Source: Euglena gracilis (Eukaryota > Euglenida > Euglenophyceae > Euglenales). Taken from it: a stretch of DNA of 64,000 nt. Positions 12,851-23,395 of the stretch are shown piece by piece. The position numbers and the translations under genes are program-made. Within the stretch, counting starts at the first letter, position 1; the number at the start of each line of letters is the position of its first letter. The notes under the pieces are model-generated. The model was not told the DNA's origin. It saw only the letters and a list, made by a program, of their open reading frames with translations, and made no database searches. The stretch lies in the NCBI GenBank assembly GCA_039621445.1, contig CP154956.1, forward strand, positions 67,402,452 through 67,466,451, in the 5' to 3' direction.

Positions 12851-13550
12851 GTTGTGGTTTCCGGATCCGCTTTGGAGGTTCATGGCCGAGCCCTGCTGGC
12901 TTCCTCTCCTGCCTGCAGCCAGGCAGTTCCAAGTTGTCATCATGCTGGATGCTGACATCATCATGCAGGCAAACATTTTGAGGTTGGTTGGGTCCAGAGC
13001 ACGTTCTTGAGCACGTTCTGCTCGGCCTGACCGTTCATGATTGTTCAGGAAGGGTTCACTCCTCCAAATGAAAAAATTCCATTCAATTCATAAATTCACA
13101 GCTCAAACAGTAATTTGTGATATGTCCCACAACTGCAGTTTGTCTTTGGTGCTCCTTCATGTAAAAAGGAAGCTTTTTACCCCCCTCTGGAAGCTTTGAT
13201 TTGGTAACCAAAGATAAAACCGCCTGAGGGCCTTGAAGTCCCGTCCCTATATAAAACGGGGGGATTTTCAGGTGAATTTTGTTCAAGTTTCCGAAGCATG
13301 GTCCGCTCCAGTTGCTGATTGCTTCCCATTTATCCCCTTCCTGCATTTTATCACCCCCTGGGTGGTGCTTTGTGCTTTCTGGTGCCTGCCCATAGCAGAC
13401 ATCCTCGGGGTCGGCTTTGGACCCCAGTGCCTGCCGACGAAGTCAGTTTTTCCTTGCAAAGAACCACCTTCGGGCCCTGGCGCCAAAAATGGGGTGGGTG
13501 TACTATGGCACCACCACCCACCCCAAACCCGACCCCCCCCCCACTCCAAA

Positions 13551-13764
13551 GAACGAGCTCTTGAATCGAGTGTTTGTCCAGACATGTTGTATGTCGCAGC
13601 CGAAATTGTTGACCCAAGGACAGGGGCCTGTGGATCTCTCTCTATCAGCAATCTGTGAATCTCGATACAAACTTTTTTTGGTGAGGTTTTTTCTTGAAAA
13701 GCAGCAGCTGGGTTTGAAGTGTCCGCCCCTGCCTCTTGCACCGACGGTTGAGGGGCCAACTCTC
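13551..13764 (-). CDS. Candidate third exon of the minus-strand gene that starts at 15741
   Basis: On the minus strand an acceptor, GGCAACTCAG, is followed by an open frame containing VCIEIHRLLIERDPQAP and an Ala/Gln/Glu-rich leader. The frame looks protein-like, but I could not join its phase to the preceding exon with canonical donors. The plus strand is open as well. It is offered only as a possible continuation. Confidence 0.25.
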
Positions 13765-14265
13765 CTGAGTTGCCACAAAAGTTGGGAAATTGTTGTGAAA
13801 GCAACATTCACTTGGTGTGTTTGCCGGAAAAGTCATTGTTTTTCATGAAGGAAACAATTTGTGTCCACTGATGTCCACCAAGGTAGTTCTTGTGCTCACC
13901 TGCATTCATTAAAACTCCGTTTGACACAAAAATAGAAGGGTGGGTCCCCCCCTGCATTCGCTGCACATGACCGACCTGTTCGATTTCTTTTTTCTCTGCA
14001 GCTGTTTATCCCAATGTTTTTTTTTGTGTTTACCCATGTTCATTTTTTTTATGTTTACTGTGACGTTTTTCACAAAATCAATGTTTGGATTGGCCACAGG
14101 TCCTGGATACACATGACAGTTGTCCCCCACAGAAAAGCTGCGGTTTCTACCCCCCCCCCAATTGTCTTTGATACGTGTCCATGCCCCCGTGTCAACTGCA
14201 CTTTCCCTATACTTTGGTGTGTCAAGGACAAGAGGTTTGATTTTTTTTTGTGCATTGCATTGCAC

Positions 14266-14401
14266 AGTGTTGCACAGTGTGGAACGATTGTGCAAAAGTA
14301 TCCCAAGGCATCTCAACTCAGACCTCAACCCTTTATCCAAACGCTCCTGACTCATCACCTCAGAGTAACTGGAAGCCATTTCTGGCAAAGTCGCAATTAT
14401 A
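14266..14401 (-). CDS. Second exon of an unidentified minus-strand gene
   Basis: A good acceptor, TTCATCTGCAG, opens a frame that takes its first base to complete the codon left by the exon at 15569-15741 (TT plus T gives Phe). The junction therefore reads KLTSELAFIIATLPEMASS. It continues with SEVMSQERLDKGLRSELR, an amphipathic charged helix-like stretch. The end is uncertain because two possible GTGCAA donors lie 10 nt apart. The in-frame join across a 1.2 kb intron is the main support. Product unknown. Confidence 0.5.
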
Positions 14402-15568
14402 CTGCAGATGAAGTCTCCACAATGAAGGGCCATGACTTTCTTTCTTGGACTGGGGAATTTGTGATTTGTGATTTACCAGTATTATGCACCTGAGTTTGTT
14501 TCCAAAGAACTCAGGCATTTCTGGATGATCAAGAAAATTCCCCAACTGGATCTGCCCACCTCCCCCCCCTTGTCCAAGACACCGTGTCCCATCCCTGCCC
14601 CCTGTCAACTGCTTCACTTTTTCCTATACTTTTTTGTGGTCAAGGACAAGAGGTTTGAATTTTTTTTTTTGTCATTGGACTACAGTGGCGTTGACACACC
14701 GTGTCGTTGCCCCCCCCCCCCCCGCGTCAACGGCATGTCTGAACATTGGCATGTCTGGGACGGGGGGGGGGGTCAGGTTATGTTTCCAGAGGGTTGAGAA
14801 ACGGATCCGATTGGCTGGGGCATTTCTTTGGCTGGTGGAAACAGGTTTGATCTGTGGCAAATTTTCAAGAAAAGCGCATACTCCCCTTGCCCAAGACACA
14901 CCGTGTCGTTGACACACCCCCGTGTCAACGGCACTTTTCCAGCAATATCTAATATTTATCATGGAATTACAGTGGTGTTGACATACCGTGTCATTGACAC
15001 CCCCCCCCCCCCCCCCATTCCCTGAACATTGGCATGTCTTGGACAAGGGGGGGGGTACCAGTTTTTCACGCCTATTTGACAGTTAAAAATTCGGTTGATG
15101 GTTGTCTAAAATATTTGTTAAACGTGCTTTCCATCATTTTGTCAAGGACTAACTACAACAGCAAGGGAAGCCATGGGTGTGCGAAGGGTCTTTCTGTTTT
15201 CAACGCTGGCCAACTCCTCTTCTCTCCGACGCCCAGGATGTTAAGTGGGCATTTTTGGCCCTGAAACCCCCAACCAAATATGAAATCTTCCCAGTTCTGT
15301 CCAATGGCAGAATTTCAAGACCCCCAGGAGGATTCCATCTCTGGCCGGAATTTTCCGCTATTTCATCGACTCGACAATTACCAGTGCTCGAATCTCATTG
15401 GAGGGGTTTTATAATCCATTTTCAAGGATTTTCCCCCTAAAGATGGCAAATAAACATGCCTTTTAGGAGAGAACCCCCAGCGCTTTGGCCCCACCCTCCT
15501 CCTCCTTGCTCAATGTCCTGCTGATACCTCAGATAGAGCTACTTTTTGGTGATGCATATGCGTCTTAC

Positions 15569-15741
15569 AAAGCCAACTCTGAAGTCAGTTTGTATGACCC
15601 GGCAGCCATAACCAAAACACCTTCCCGGTCCAGCATCACAGTGGGATTATTGGCTCCATGTGATTTGTGAATATGCTCGCAAAAACGTTTCTCTACGACA
15701 AAAACGTTTAGTTTCCATCTAAAGCTTTCACAAGACGTCAT
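15569..15741 (-). CDS. First exon of an unidentified minus-strand gene
   Basis: An ATG opens a 57-codon frame starting MTSCESFRWKLNVFVVEKRF and ending just before a donor, TTT followed by GTAAGA. The exon ends in phase 2 and joins in frame to 14401. The opposite strand carries a competing short frame ending at 15670. I prefer the minus strand because the spliced product is continuous and has a consensus donor. No family was recognised. No clear signal peptide. Confidence 0.5.
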
Positions 15742-16077
15742 GGAACTCCTCCCTTCAGTGAATGCCCTATGACCGAACTGGCCGTTTGTCCTTGGTGTGC
15801 TGGTTTTCGGCCAAGGCTGCATTCAAAAAAAATTCCTATCCTGTGAGTTTGGTTTCCTGACACCGTTGTTGAACAATCTGGCACCATTACCTTTCAGTAA
15901 TTTTTTTCGACTTGCGTTTGTGCAGTGGTTCCTCTTGAAAATGGTATTCACTTGCTCTTTAGAAGCAACAAGCGTCACATGTGCAAGAAAGGCCAGGTTG
16001 CTAATGGGTTTTTTGCATGTTCAAAATTCCTCTTGTTTTATCCCCCGTGACCCTTTTATTATTGTTTTTTTTGAATA

Positions 16078-16078
16078 C

Positions 16079-16133
<55 letters not shown>

Positions 16134-16142
16134 AATAATAAA
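16078..16142. repeat. (AAT)n microsatellite
   Basis: A run of AAT/AATAATACT trinucleotides about 65 bp long. Confidence 0.9.
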
Positions 16143-16394
16143 TTTTTTTCCATACTAATCTTGGCTGCCGGGCGATGAGCAAGGTCATATCAACACAATT
16201 TTTTTGACCCATGGACAGCTTCGATATGCACTTACCCATTGTGGTCGAGAATGAGTCTTTCGAGTCATTTTTTCCCCCTTTGGAGATTGGCTTTTCTTTG
16301 CATTATTTCTCTCTTCTCTTCTTCTTGGGGTATTTAGCATAATCTTCTTGCTGGAAGGGATCTCACACATGCTTCCTTTCAAGGAAGCGTGTGT

Positions 16395-16484
16395 GACCTA
16401 ACCCAAATCCTAACCCCAACCACAACCCCAACCCTGACCCCAACCCTAACCCTAACCCTAACCCTAACCCCAACCCTGACCCCC
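16395..16484. repeat. Degenerate interstitial telomere-like repeat (CCCTAA type)
   Basis: CCCTAA units mixed with variants CCCCAA and CCCTGA cover about 90 bp, including four consecutive exact CCCTAA copies. It lies just upstream of the transposon at 16511. Confidence 0.8.
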
Positions 16485-16510
16485 CGGGGAGGGGTCCGGG
16501 GGTGGTTCTT

Positions 16511-17037
16511 CAGGGGGGGGGAAATTGATATCTGCAATTTTTACGCAATTTCCGCAATTTTCCGCAATTTCCGCAATTTTCCGCAATTTTCCGCAATTTT
16601 TCCGCAATTTCCGCAATTTTTCCGCAATTTTTTCCCATTTCTTTTCCGCAGAATTTTTTTCCCACCACCGAAGATGGAAGATGCAATGAGTTCAAGCCAT
16701 TCTTCAAATGGATCAAACAGGTGTGCTATTGTGTTTTGTTGTTTTTTTTCCCCCCCAGTTTTCCAATTTTTCTCACAGGTGCACCACTGGTCACAGGATT
16801 GGGTGCGTCCCACCTGTGCAAAAAAACATCAAGCGTGTTGATTTGTGCTCGCCTGCATCGACGTGGGTGTTGCGGTGTTCTGAACCTCACAATTGAAAAA
16901 TTTCTAAGTCCCCTCAGACAGAAATGTGTATACCCGATATCAATTTTTCCGCAATTTTTCCGCAATTTCCGCAATTTTTCCGCAATTTTTCCGCAATTTT
17001 TCCGAAGGCCTCCGATATCAATTATTCCCCCCCCCTG
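16511..17037 (+). mobile_element. CAGGGG-ended non-autonomous transposon, perfect 7-bp target duplication
   Basis: The ends are CAGGGGGGGGGAAATTGAT at the left and the inverted form, ATCAATTATT then a C run and CTG, at the right. The element is flanked by GGTTCTT on both sides (16504-16510 and 17038-17044), a perfect 7-bp duplication. Inside each end lie clustered subterminal repeats of TTTTTCCGCAAT (16540-16650 and 16945-17005), the usual layout of transposase-binding sites. The middle, about 16650-16935, is shared with the inverted copy at 38439-38933. No transposase frame. Confidence 0.85.
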
Positions 17038-17885
17038 GGTTCTTCCAGCCGGCTGCTGGGCTGGACCTTAAAACGGAAGCCAAGCCCAGCTGGGTTTCAA
17101 ATCATCAACTGAAACCCAAATAGACCACCCCCATCTGCGATCCGTCAAACTTGAAAGAATATATTCACTTGAAAGAATATTTATGTATGCATTTGCGTGG
17201 GTGTGTACATATCACCAGTGACCAGTTAGGAATGAAGAATGGCGGATTAAAATTAGGGGGTTTTGTTAAGGACCTGGGGAGTCCGTCAGCTGGAAAATAG
17301 TGCTTGCTTGGAAAAATGGGTGCTGACTCCCTCCACCTTCAGAGGGGTCCAGGGAGGGTCAATCCGGCTGGCTGTGGGGGAAAATCTCACCGCTGAGCCA
17401 TTGCAAGTGACAGCCCATTAGGTATCCCAAACCCACTCCCACTCCACCCTATCCCACGCCCACACCTGCAAGAAATTATTTTTGTCACCACGTGGTGACT
17501 CCCAGAAGCCTAAATCTCCCCCAGAGGTCACCTTTGTGGAAAAATGCACCGCCACCCCCCACAGCGCCTGCAATGAACCTCTTTGATACTGTGAGTGGCA
17601 GCCCAATTTCTGTGCCATCACTAGTGAGAAAATTCCCATTACTGTGCCACAAGAAGTGACAGCCCAGTAGGTACCAAGCTTGACCCAGATGGTGCCCAAA
17701 ACCTGGCGAAGAAATCCTCATCCTTGCTGGGCTGGGTTCAACCGCAATTTTGATTAAAAAACGCCGCTTGACTATTTTCAACCATTTTAAAAGTTGTCAG
17801 CCCAACTGTGCCAGCTGAGAGCTACTGGAGAAGGGTGCTCTGGGCCCTCGACCCCTCCAGGTTAGAAAACCACTGATGGGGATGG
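17038..17885. other. Region without an assigned gene
   Basis: Repeat-derived DNA. 17420-17700 contains several copies of a word related to GTGACAGCCCA.TAGGTA, suggesting an old tandem repeat. No gene seen. Confidence 0.4.

Positions 17886-17886
<1 letters not shown>

Positions 17887-17924
<38 letters not shown>
17887..17924. repeat. (AC)n microsatellite
   Basis: An AC dinucleotide run of about 38 bp. Confidence 0.9.
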
Positions 17925-17928
<4 letters not shown>

Positions 17929-18360
17929 AACCAAATCAAAAAAAACAACAACCAAAAAATATTGTTGTTGTTGGTGGAGGGGGGATTTGAGGGGTGATTT
18001 GTTGGTGGGGTTGGGGATATTTTTTTTTTTTTTAACTGAGTGGGTAGTTTGAGGAAGGGGTTGGGTGGGACCTCGGACTGGTGGAGGATGTATTGATGGA
18101 TGATGTGTTTGTACGCATTGTCAAAAAAAATAAAAAAGAGAGTGTCATTGTCATCTTCTTTTGTGTCTGCATCCTCTCCAAATAAAAATTGTTCCCCCTG
18201 GCCCCTGGGTGGCTGTCTGGGTCGGCTACGAAGAAGGCACTTTCTATCTCTTGTGGGGAAGGCACAAGGGGATAGAAAGTGCCCCAATGCTGTCCCATAC
18301 CGCCACCCAGGGGTTGTGGTGGGTGTTGAGCACACCCTGGCAAACTTTTTTTTTAACGAA

Positions 18361-18775
18361 CCTCCGGAGCAGGCTTTTGCTTAAGGGATTGCAGTACCCC
18401 CCCGGGGGGGGCCTGGACTGCAGCTAGTCCAAAGTTGGCTAGTGGGATTTCTAGCAGGGCTAGCTAGTGGAAATTTTTTTTCCCAGTGACCGGCGTGAAG
18501 CGCCTAATTTTTCTTTTTGGGACCCCCAAAAATGACTAAAAATACCCATTTTTGGCCATTTTTGGGAATTTTTGGAACAAAATCAGCTAAAAACCTATTA
18601 AAACCCTCATTTTTCCGCCAGCGCTGTGCGCCGGCGTAAAATTTCTTTCCGGTTCGGGGGACCCCCGGACCCTCCCCCCCCCCGGGGGTCTAGCTAGTCC
18701 ACTTTTTCCAGTGTCCATCCGATTGGCTAGCCAGTACCCCCCCCCAGGTCCTTAAGCAAAAGCCTGCTCCGGAGG
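18361..18775. mobile_element. Inverted-repeat transposon with perfect 26-bp termini
   Basis: The first 26 bases (beginning CCTCCGGAGCAGGC) and the last 26 bases (ending GCCTGCTCCGGAGG) are exact reverse complements. The 415-bp interior is non-coding and matches the degenerate copy at 8501-8905. The internal arms carry C/G homopolymers. I could not define a target duplication, because the right flank runs into a G tract. The perfect ends suggest recent activity or recent conversion. Confidence 0.75.
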
Positions 18776-18996
18776 GGGGGTGCCCGGCAGGTGGGTCGGG
18801 TTTGGGTCCCGGCGCAGCCAAAAAAATAGCCACCTCCCGTCATCGTCTTGGGGTTTTTGAGAGATCCCACAATTAGTAATGTGTAGTAAACCACCAGGCG
18901 GGGGGGGGGGTCATTGAGCAAACAGCAGGTCCATTCCTCATTTCCCCCTATTTTGGAAATTGCTGCAGGTCTGCAATGGGGGTTCACTGGGCGAGT

Positions 18997-19416
18997 AAAC
19001 CCCCCCCCAAATAATACCCCCCCCCCAAATAATACCCCCCCCCCAAATAATACCCCCCCCCCCCTTGGGGTCCGACTTCGGCCGCCGAAATAATACCCCC
19101 CCCCCTGGTTTCGGGCTGAAGGCCCGGATTTTTGACCTGAAAATGTAGGTAAAAATCACAATTTCTGACAACAAATTATGAAAAAAATGGATTTTTCTGG
19201 CTCATCTGGCCTCCAAAAATGGTAAATTTCACAAGAAAATGCAAAAAATGACCCCAAAGGGCGGTTTTGGGTGCTATTTTGGGTTTTACGGGACGTCGAA
19301 AAATTTCGAAAATTTTGGAAAAATAATACCCCCCCCCCCCAAATAATACCCCCCCCTCGGGCCGGGACTTCGGGCGAAAAAATAATACCCCGGGGGGTAT
19401 TATTTGGGGGGGGTTT
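18997..19416. mobile_element. AAATAATACCCC element with about 25-bp inverted ends
   Basis: The left end AAACCCCCCCCCAAATAAT (18997) is matched by the inverted right end ATTATTTGGGGGGGGTTT (to 19416). Inside, the motif AAATAATACCCCCCCCC is repeated in direct orientation at 19009-19065, 19085-19103 and 19322-19358. The motif resembles those at 30860-31215 (TTTATAAGTGGGG) and 46825-46925 (AAATAAGACCCCC), suggesting a wider family. No coding capacity. Confidence 0.6.
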
Positions 19417-19474
19417 ATTTTGACTTTTCCGTTTCCTTTCCGTTTCTTCAAGTCAACCTTACTCCCATTTCCAG

Positions 19475-19663
19475 TGCCATTTAGCAAACAATTCCCAAAC
19501 TACCCACGTTCTGTGCCTCCATCACTTCACGGGGCTTGCAGTCCAGCACCGCGACTCCCGGTTCACAGACTGCGCTGTGCTGCATTTCTGCAACTCGGGC
19601 ATTCCTGCACCAGTCAAGCTGGCCGCCATGAAGAAGCATCTCACATCGCGCAAGGCGCAGTTG
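19475..19663 (+). CDS. Unidentified plus-strand gene, first recognised exon
   Basis: A textbook acceptor (pyrimidine-rich, ending CCCATTTCCAG) opens a 63-codon frame. It includes TTHVLCLHHFTGLAVQHRD, then RFTDCAVLHFCNSG and PVKLAAMKKHLTSRK. The frame probably ends before GTTATA at 19664; the next in-frame codons reach a stop. The gene's start was not found to the left, so upstream exons are missing. The next recognised exon is near 20186. Function unknown. Confidence 0.5.
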
Positions 19664-20185
19664 GTTATATGATGCTGTTTGTTTTCAATTCGTCATCACT
19701 GTGCCTTGGGAAGTAGCTTTCCAACCCTTTGAAGTGATGCATTCAGGCACTTCTTGTTTTCTCCTCTACGTTTGCTGCAAAATTTTTACTGTCCTAAAAA
19801 TGTTTGCAAGAGAATCCTAGAATGTTTGCAATTAACAACGGAATGAATGGGCAATATTATGGGCGATGGGTGATGCGAAGGATGTGTGCAGCTCAAAAGA
19901 GAAGCAGTCTGTTTTTGATCTCGAATATTTCACAGGATCATGAAGTCTTTGGACAGCCCATATATCATTTGGCATGTGTTTTGTTTGGTGTTCTTTTTTT
20001 TTATTCCAGCCTTGAAGAATGTTCTCATCTTTGGGTGACATTGACGTTGGCCCTTTGATGTCCCACAGCTGATGACTCGCAAAATTGTCCTTTTATTTGC
20101 CTTTTGTATTGGATAACTCTTGGATCACATTTCTTTTGCACGTACGCTCTCCCCAAATGCACATGCCGCTGCGGACCACGGGAAG

Positions 20186-20318
20186 TCCTTGGAAGTGCAC
20201 AACACGCCGGTCGGGCTTGAAGACCTCCCAGAACAGATGCAGGACTATGCACAGTTGGTGTCTCGGGAGGGCCAGGCGGGCGTGCGTGTGTGGGATGAAG
20301 GGTGGCATGGAGCTCGAG
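20186..20318 (+). CDS. Unidentified plus-strand gene, exon
   Basis: The open frame reads VHNTPVGLEDLPEQMQDYAQ and then RVWDEGWHGAR before a strong donor, GAG followed by GTGAGC. The start is uncertain: the first in-frame AG is at 20184-20185, while the frame itself is open from 20117. It joins in phase 1 to the exon at 20417. The GC-rich third positions and strong donor favour the plus strand over an open minus frame. No family recognised. Confidence 0.5.
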
Positions 20319-20416
20319 GTGAGCGCCGCGGTGGGTGAGGTCCCGATGGCGGCTCAACCACCAGAATTGGCGGCGGAGCTTCTCGAGTTCCCGTGGCGGC
20401 TGTTTTGTCTCAACAG

Positions 20417-20486
20417 AAAATGCCACACCGAAAACCTCAAGAGGTCTTATCCCCGACGTGACGCACCCAAAGTCACCGCTGGCCTG
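20417..20486 (+). CDS. Unidentified plus-strand gene, exon
   Basis: The acceptor TTGTCTCAACAG completes the codon left by the previous exon (G plus AA gives Glu). The frame reads ENATPKTSRGLIPDVTHPKS and ends at GCCTG followed by GTGGGG. The intron before it is 98 nt and the one after it 49 nt. Both junctions keep the frame open. Confidence 0.5.
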
Positions 20487-20535
20487 GTGGGGACGTGAGC
20501 CATATGTGTGAGGTGGGCCTCCACTCGGGCCACAG

Positions 20536-20639
20536 CGGGGCCCTCGCCTTGTTCCACAACCCTGCGGCGGGCTGGACGGCATTTGTCACGGCCCAGACCC
20601 CCTTCCAGGCCTTCCACCCACGCGCGTGTGGCGTGTCTG
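20536..20639 (+). CDS. Unidentified plus-strand gene, exon
   Basis: After the acceptor GGGCCACAG the frame continues (TG plus C gives Cys) as GALALFHNPAAGWTAFVTAQ and TPFQAFHPRACGVS. It ends at a good donor, TCTG followed by GTATGG. The next exon was not located with confidence; a plus frame at about 21150-21250 is a possible link. Confidence 0.5.
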
Positions 20640-21299
20640 GTATGGGTGGCAGGCTTGCTTGCCAGATGAATACTGTGCTTTGTATTTGTGAGTTTCTTTG
20701 TTCCGTTTGATATTTGCCATAACTTCCTCTTGCTCCTTTTCTTTTCGCTTCCGATAACGTTCGGTTTTTGCTGCGGAGGGAGGCCTGGGTCTGAGGTGCA
20801 GTTCATCAGTTAGGTTAAGCTCCAATTGGGAAAAGGCCTGCTTAAAATGCAGACTCTACTGTGAGGTCGCTGTGGTCCCAGTTCCCACCCACCGCACTTC
20901 TCACACGTTGTTGGTTGCAGAAAGACACAACCTCACGCACACACAAACCACATTTACTGTCTTGTTCCAACTGAAGACCAAACACACCGCAGAATGATTA
21001 ATGCGTGTAGCATGTGCTCAGGCTTCTATGGACTTGATGTGCATTTCCAAACCAAAAGCCGTCCACGGGCAATGTGACCCCCTCCGAAATCCAATGACAA
21101 CCGCTGAAACTGGGTGAGATTCTTTTACCCCAAAGCTGGCCCTTCTAACCCCCTGTGTCGATTCCACCACGCCCCCCTCGGTGCCTGGAGGGCGGTGACT
21201 TCGGACCAGGTGCGCATGACGATGTTGCAGTGGCCCAGAAGTGACCCACAGAGCAGGCTGGTTTCCGAAATGTGCTCTGGATTGCAATCAGCCAGAACT

Positions 21300-21690
21300 C
21301 TTCCGGACCAAGGAATTTCTTAAGCTGGATCCCCCCTGGGGGAGGGGGTGGAGTACCTTGTATCCAGCCAGCAGCTCCCAGCCCGGCTGCGGATCCCCCG
21401 AGGAGGGTTTCGTAACCCGGCAATGCTGGGCTGGGCTGAAAAAATGGCTTTTTCGTTGTTGTTGTTTTTTTTTTAAAGTTTTCACCTCAAAATTTTGGCA
21501 AAAAATCCCAACCCAGATAGATTCGGGCTTTCTTGCCTGTTTTCGGGGCACCTGCGGGATCGACCAGCCGGCAGGACCAACCCCCTGGACCCCACCGCCT
21601 GGGGGGGGGGTCCAGCACCTGTTTTCCAGCCAGTGCCATCTTCCAACCGGCCCCCTGGGGGTCCTTAATAAATTCCCTGTTGTGGACCTT
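21300..21690. repeat. CCAGC/GCTGG-rich dispersed repeat
   Basis: The segment has blocks CTGGATCCCCCCTGGGGG, CCAGCCAGCAGCTCCCAGC and a terminal CCCCCTGGGGGTCCTTAA. The same blocks recur around 22735-22920, 28735-28850, 29925-30250 and 57590-57790. It interrupts the plus-strand gene and is probably intronic. Confidence 0.45.
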
Positions 21691-21875
21691 GCCTAATGGG
21701 CGACGGGCGGACGAAGGTGTACAAGCAGAAGCAGAAGCGCTACAGAAAGCACGAAAGCCATTCGATCGTCTTACCCCAGACACCCTAATGGCGGGGGGGG
21801 GGGTCCTTTTGTGGGACACGTTTTGGGTGGCCGCCAGAACCGAGCCTGGGGCGGAGGCCGCCGCCCCCTGCCCAG

Positions 21876-22008
21876 CAGTGCGGCAGCATCCTGCTCGCCG
21901 GGCACCACTCATACAGCGCGCTGGTGCGTGACCTGCAGCTGGCGCAGGCGCCCAGGGAGGGCCTGGGCTGGGGGGTGCAACCCCACCACTGGTCGTACCT
22001 CGTCACTG
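21876..22008 (+). CDS. Unidentified plus-strand gene, exon
   Basis: The acceptor CCGCCCCCTGCCCAG opens a frame reading GSILLAGHHSYSALVRDLQL and then GLGWGVQPHHWSYLVT. It ends at a donor, CACTG followed by GTGGGT. The phase (one base left over) fits the frame opening at 22341 (Asp). The opposite strand is proline/arginine-rich and less convincing. Function unknown. Confidence 0.55.
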
Positions 22009-22340
22009 GTGGGTTTAGAAAACGAAGTATTTGCCTCACCGGAGGCTTCTTGTTTATGTTTGGGTGGTGTACTGGGCAACTGCATCAACCCCCCCCCCCC
22101 TAATGGAAGCACGGTTGCGCTTGTAGCGGACCGCCGCCTCTGGCGGTGGGGGGGGTGCGCTTCTATTTGGACCCTTCCTGCGCGGTTTTTGTTGATTTCC
22201 TTTGGAAATCCCATCAAAATGGGGGGTGCACTTGTAGTGGACCGCCGCCTTCGGCGGCAGGGTGGTGCGCTTTTATTTGGACCGTGTGCTTGTAGCGGCC
22301 CCGCACTTCTATTAGGGGGGGTTTACTACATTTGACAAAG

Positions 22341-22488
22341 ACTGCAGTGATTCGATTGTCTGGGATTCCCCCAGTTTTGTGCCACAAAAATCACGAAAAT
22401 CGATGAATGACATTTTTGTTGGGAAACCAACTGTTGTCGTCTCAGTAGAAGAGCAAATGGACCAGGGGATCTTTGTCCTTTTGCAAAG
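22341..22488 (+). CDS. Unidentified plus-strand gene, exon (end uncertain)
   Basis: The frame follows an acceptor ending TTTGACAAAG and continues in phase from 22008: CSDSIVWDSPSFVPQKSRKS, then IFVGKPTVVVSVEEQMDQG. The frame stays open for another 200 nt, so the 3' end at CAAAG followed by GTTGCA is a guess. The exon lies between two GC-rich repeats (TGGCGGTGGGG at 22130-22270) and the repeat at 22735. Confidence 0.4.
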
Positions 22489-23395
22489 GTTGCAAAAAAT
22501 TTGGCAACAAAATCATTGTTTGTCTGCTTTTTTTTGTTGCTTTGAGTCACATTTGTTGTGCGGATTGCATTTCCTGCATCAATCAATAAAAAATGGTTGC
22601 AAATGTGCAATTTGGCTGCCATCCACAAAGCCCAAGTTGGGGTACCCAAGCAACCCAAGCAAAACCAAGCTGGGAAACCCACAAGGATTGTAAAAAGAAA
22701 ATTGTCACAGAACGTTGCCAAGGCATTTCAAGTCAGAGGCGCAAGAGAAATTCGCCTGGGCTGACCCAGCTGGGACCTCAACCCAAGATCCTCCCAGTGG
22801 TGTGCTTGCCAGGATGTTGCAAAGAAACCCCCTCCCTCGGGGGAGGTCCAGCCAGCCAGCAGCCTTTTTTTCATCCCCGGACCCATCGAGCCACCCGGGG
22901 GGGGGGGTCATTAAGCACCCTGGTGCCTGCTATGTACAGGCACTCCAAGCTCAAGGCACCCCGGGTTGTTTTCAGAAGTCTGAACAGGAGAGGCTTTGCA
23001 GCTGCAACTCTGATGGCAGAGCATCAGTTTTTTTGCGCATTGGATCCAGACGCTGTCTTTGTATCTCCCAAACTGAAATTTTTTTTATGATGGCACCTCT
23101 GTAGGGTGCAAAATAAGGAATACGCACCATAGATACGCTCAACCACCGGTGGTTAGGTGCTGCTGGACCCCCTGGGGGGAGGGTGGGGTGCGCCATGGGT
23201 CCGATTTTGGCCAGTCCGGAAAAATTTACAAGGATTTTAGGCTGAATTTGGTGGGGTTTGGGTGGGTTGGTGGGTGACCTCCCTTCCCAGCAGGGGGTTT
23301 TGGGTGGGTGGGGTTTCAAAAAAAAATGGATGGGTGGTTTCAGAACGGGAAAAAGTGCTACTAAGTGCATCATCTCTGATACACACCATTTGTAG

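Noticed and set aside
15237-15670. Plus-strand frames ending at a stop at 15670
   Set aside because: They overlap the first exon of the minus-strand gene, whose splice joins in frame; only one of the two is likely to be real.
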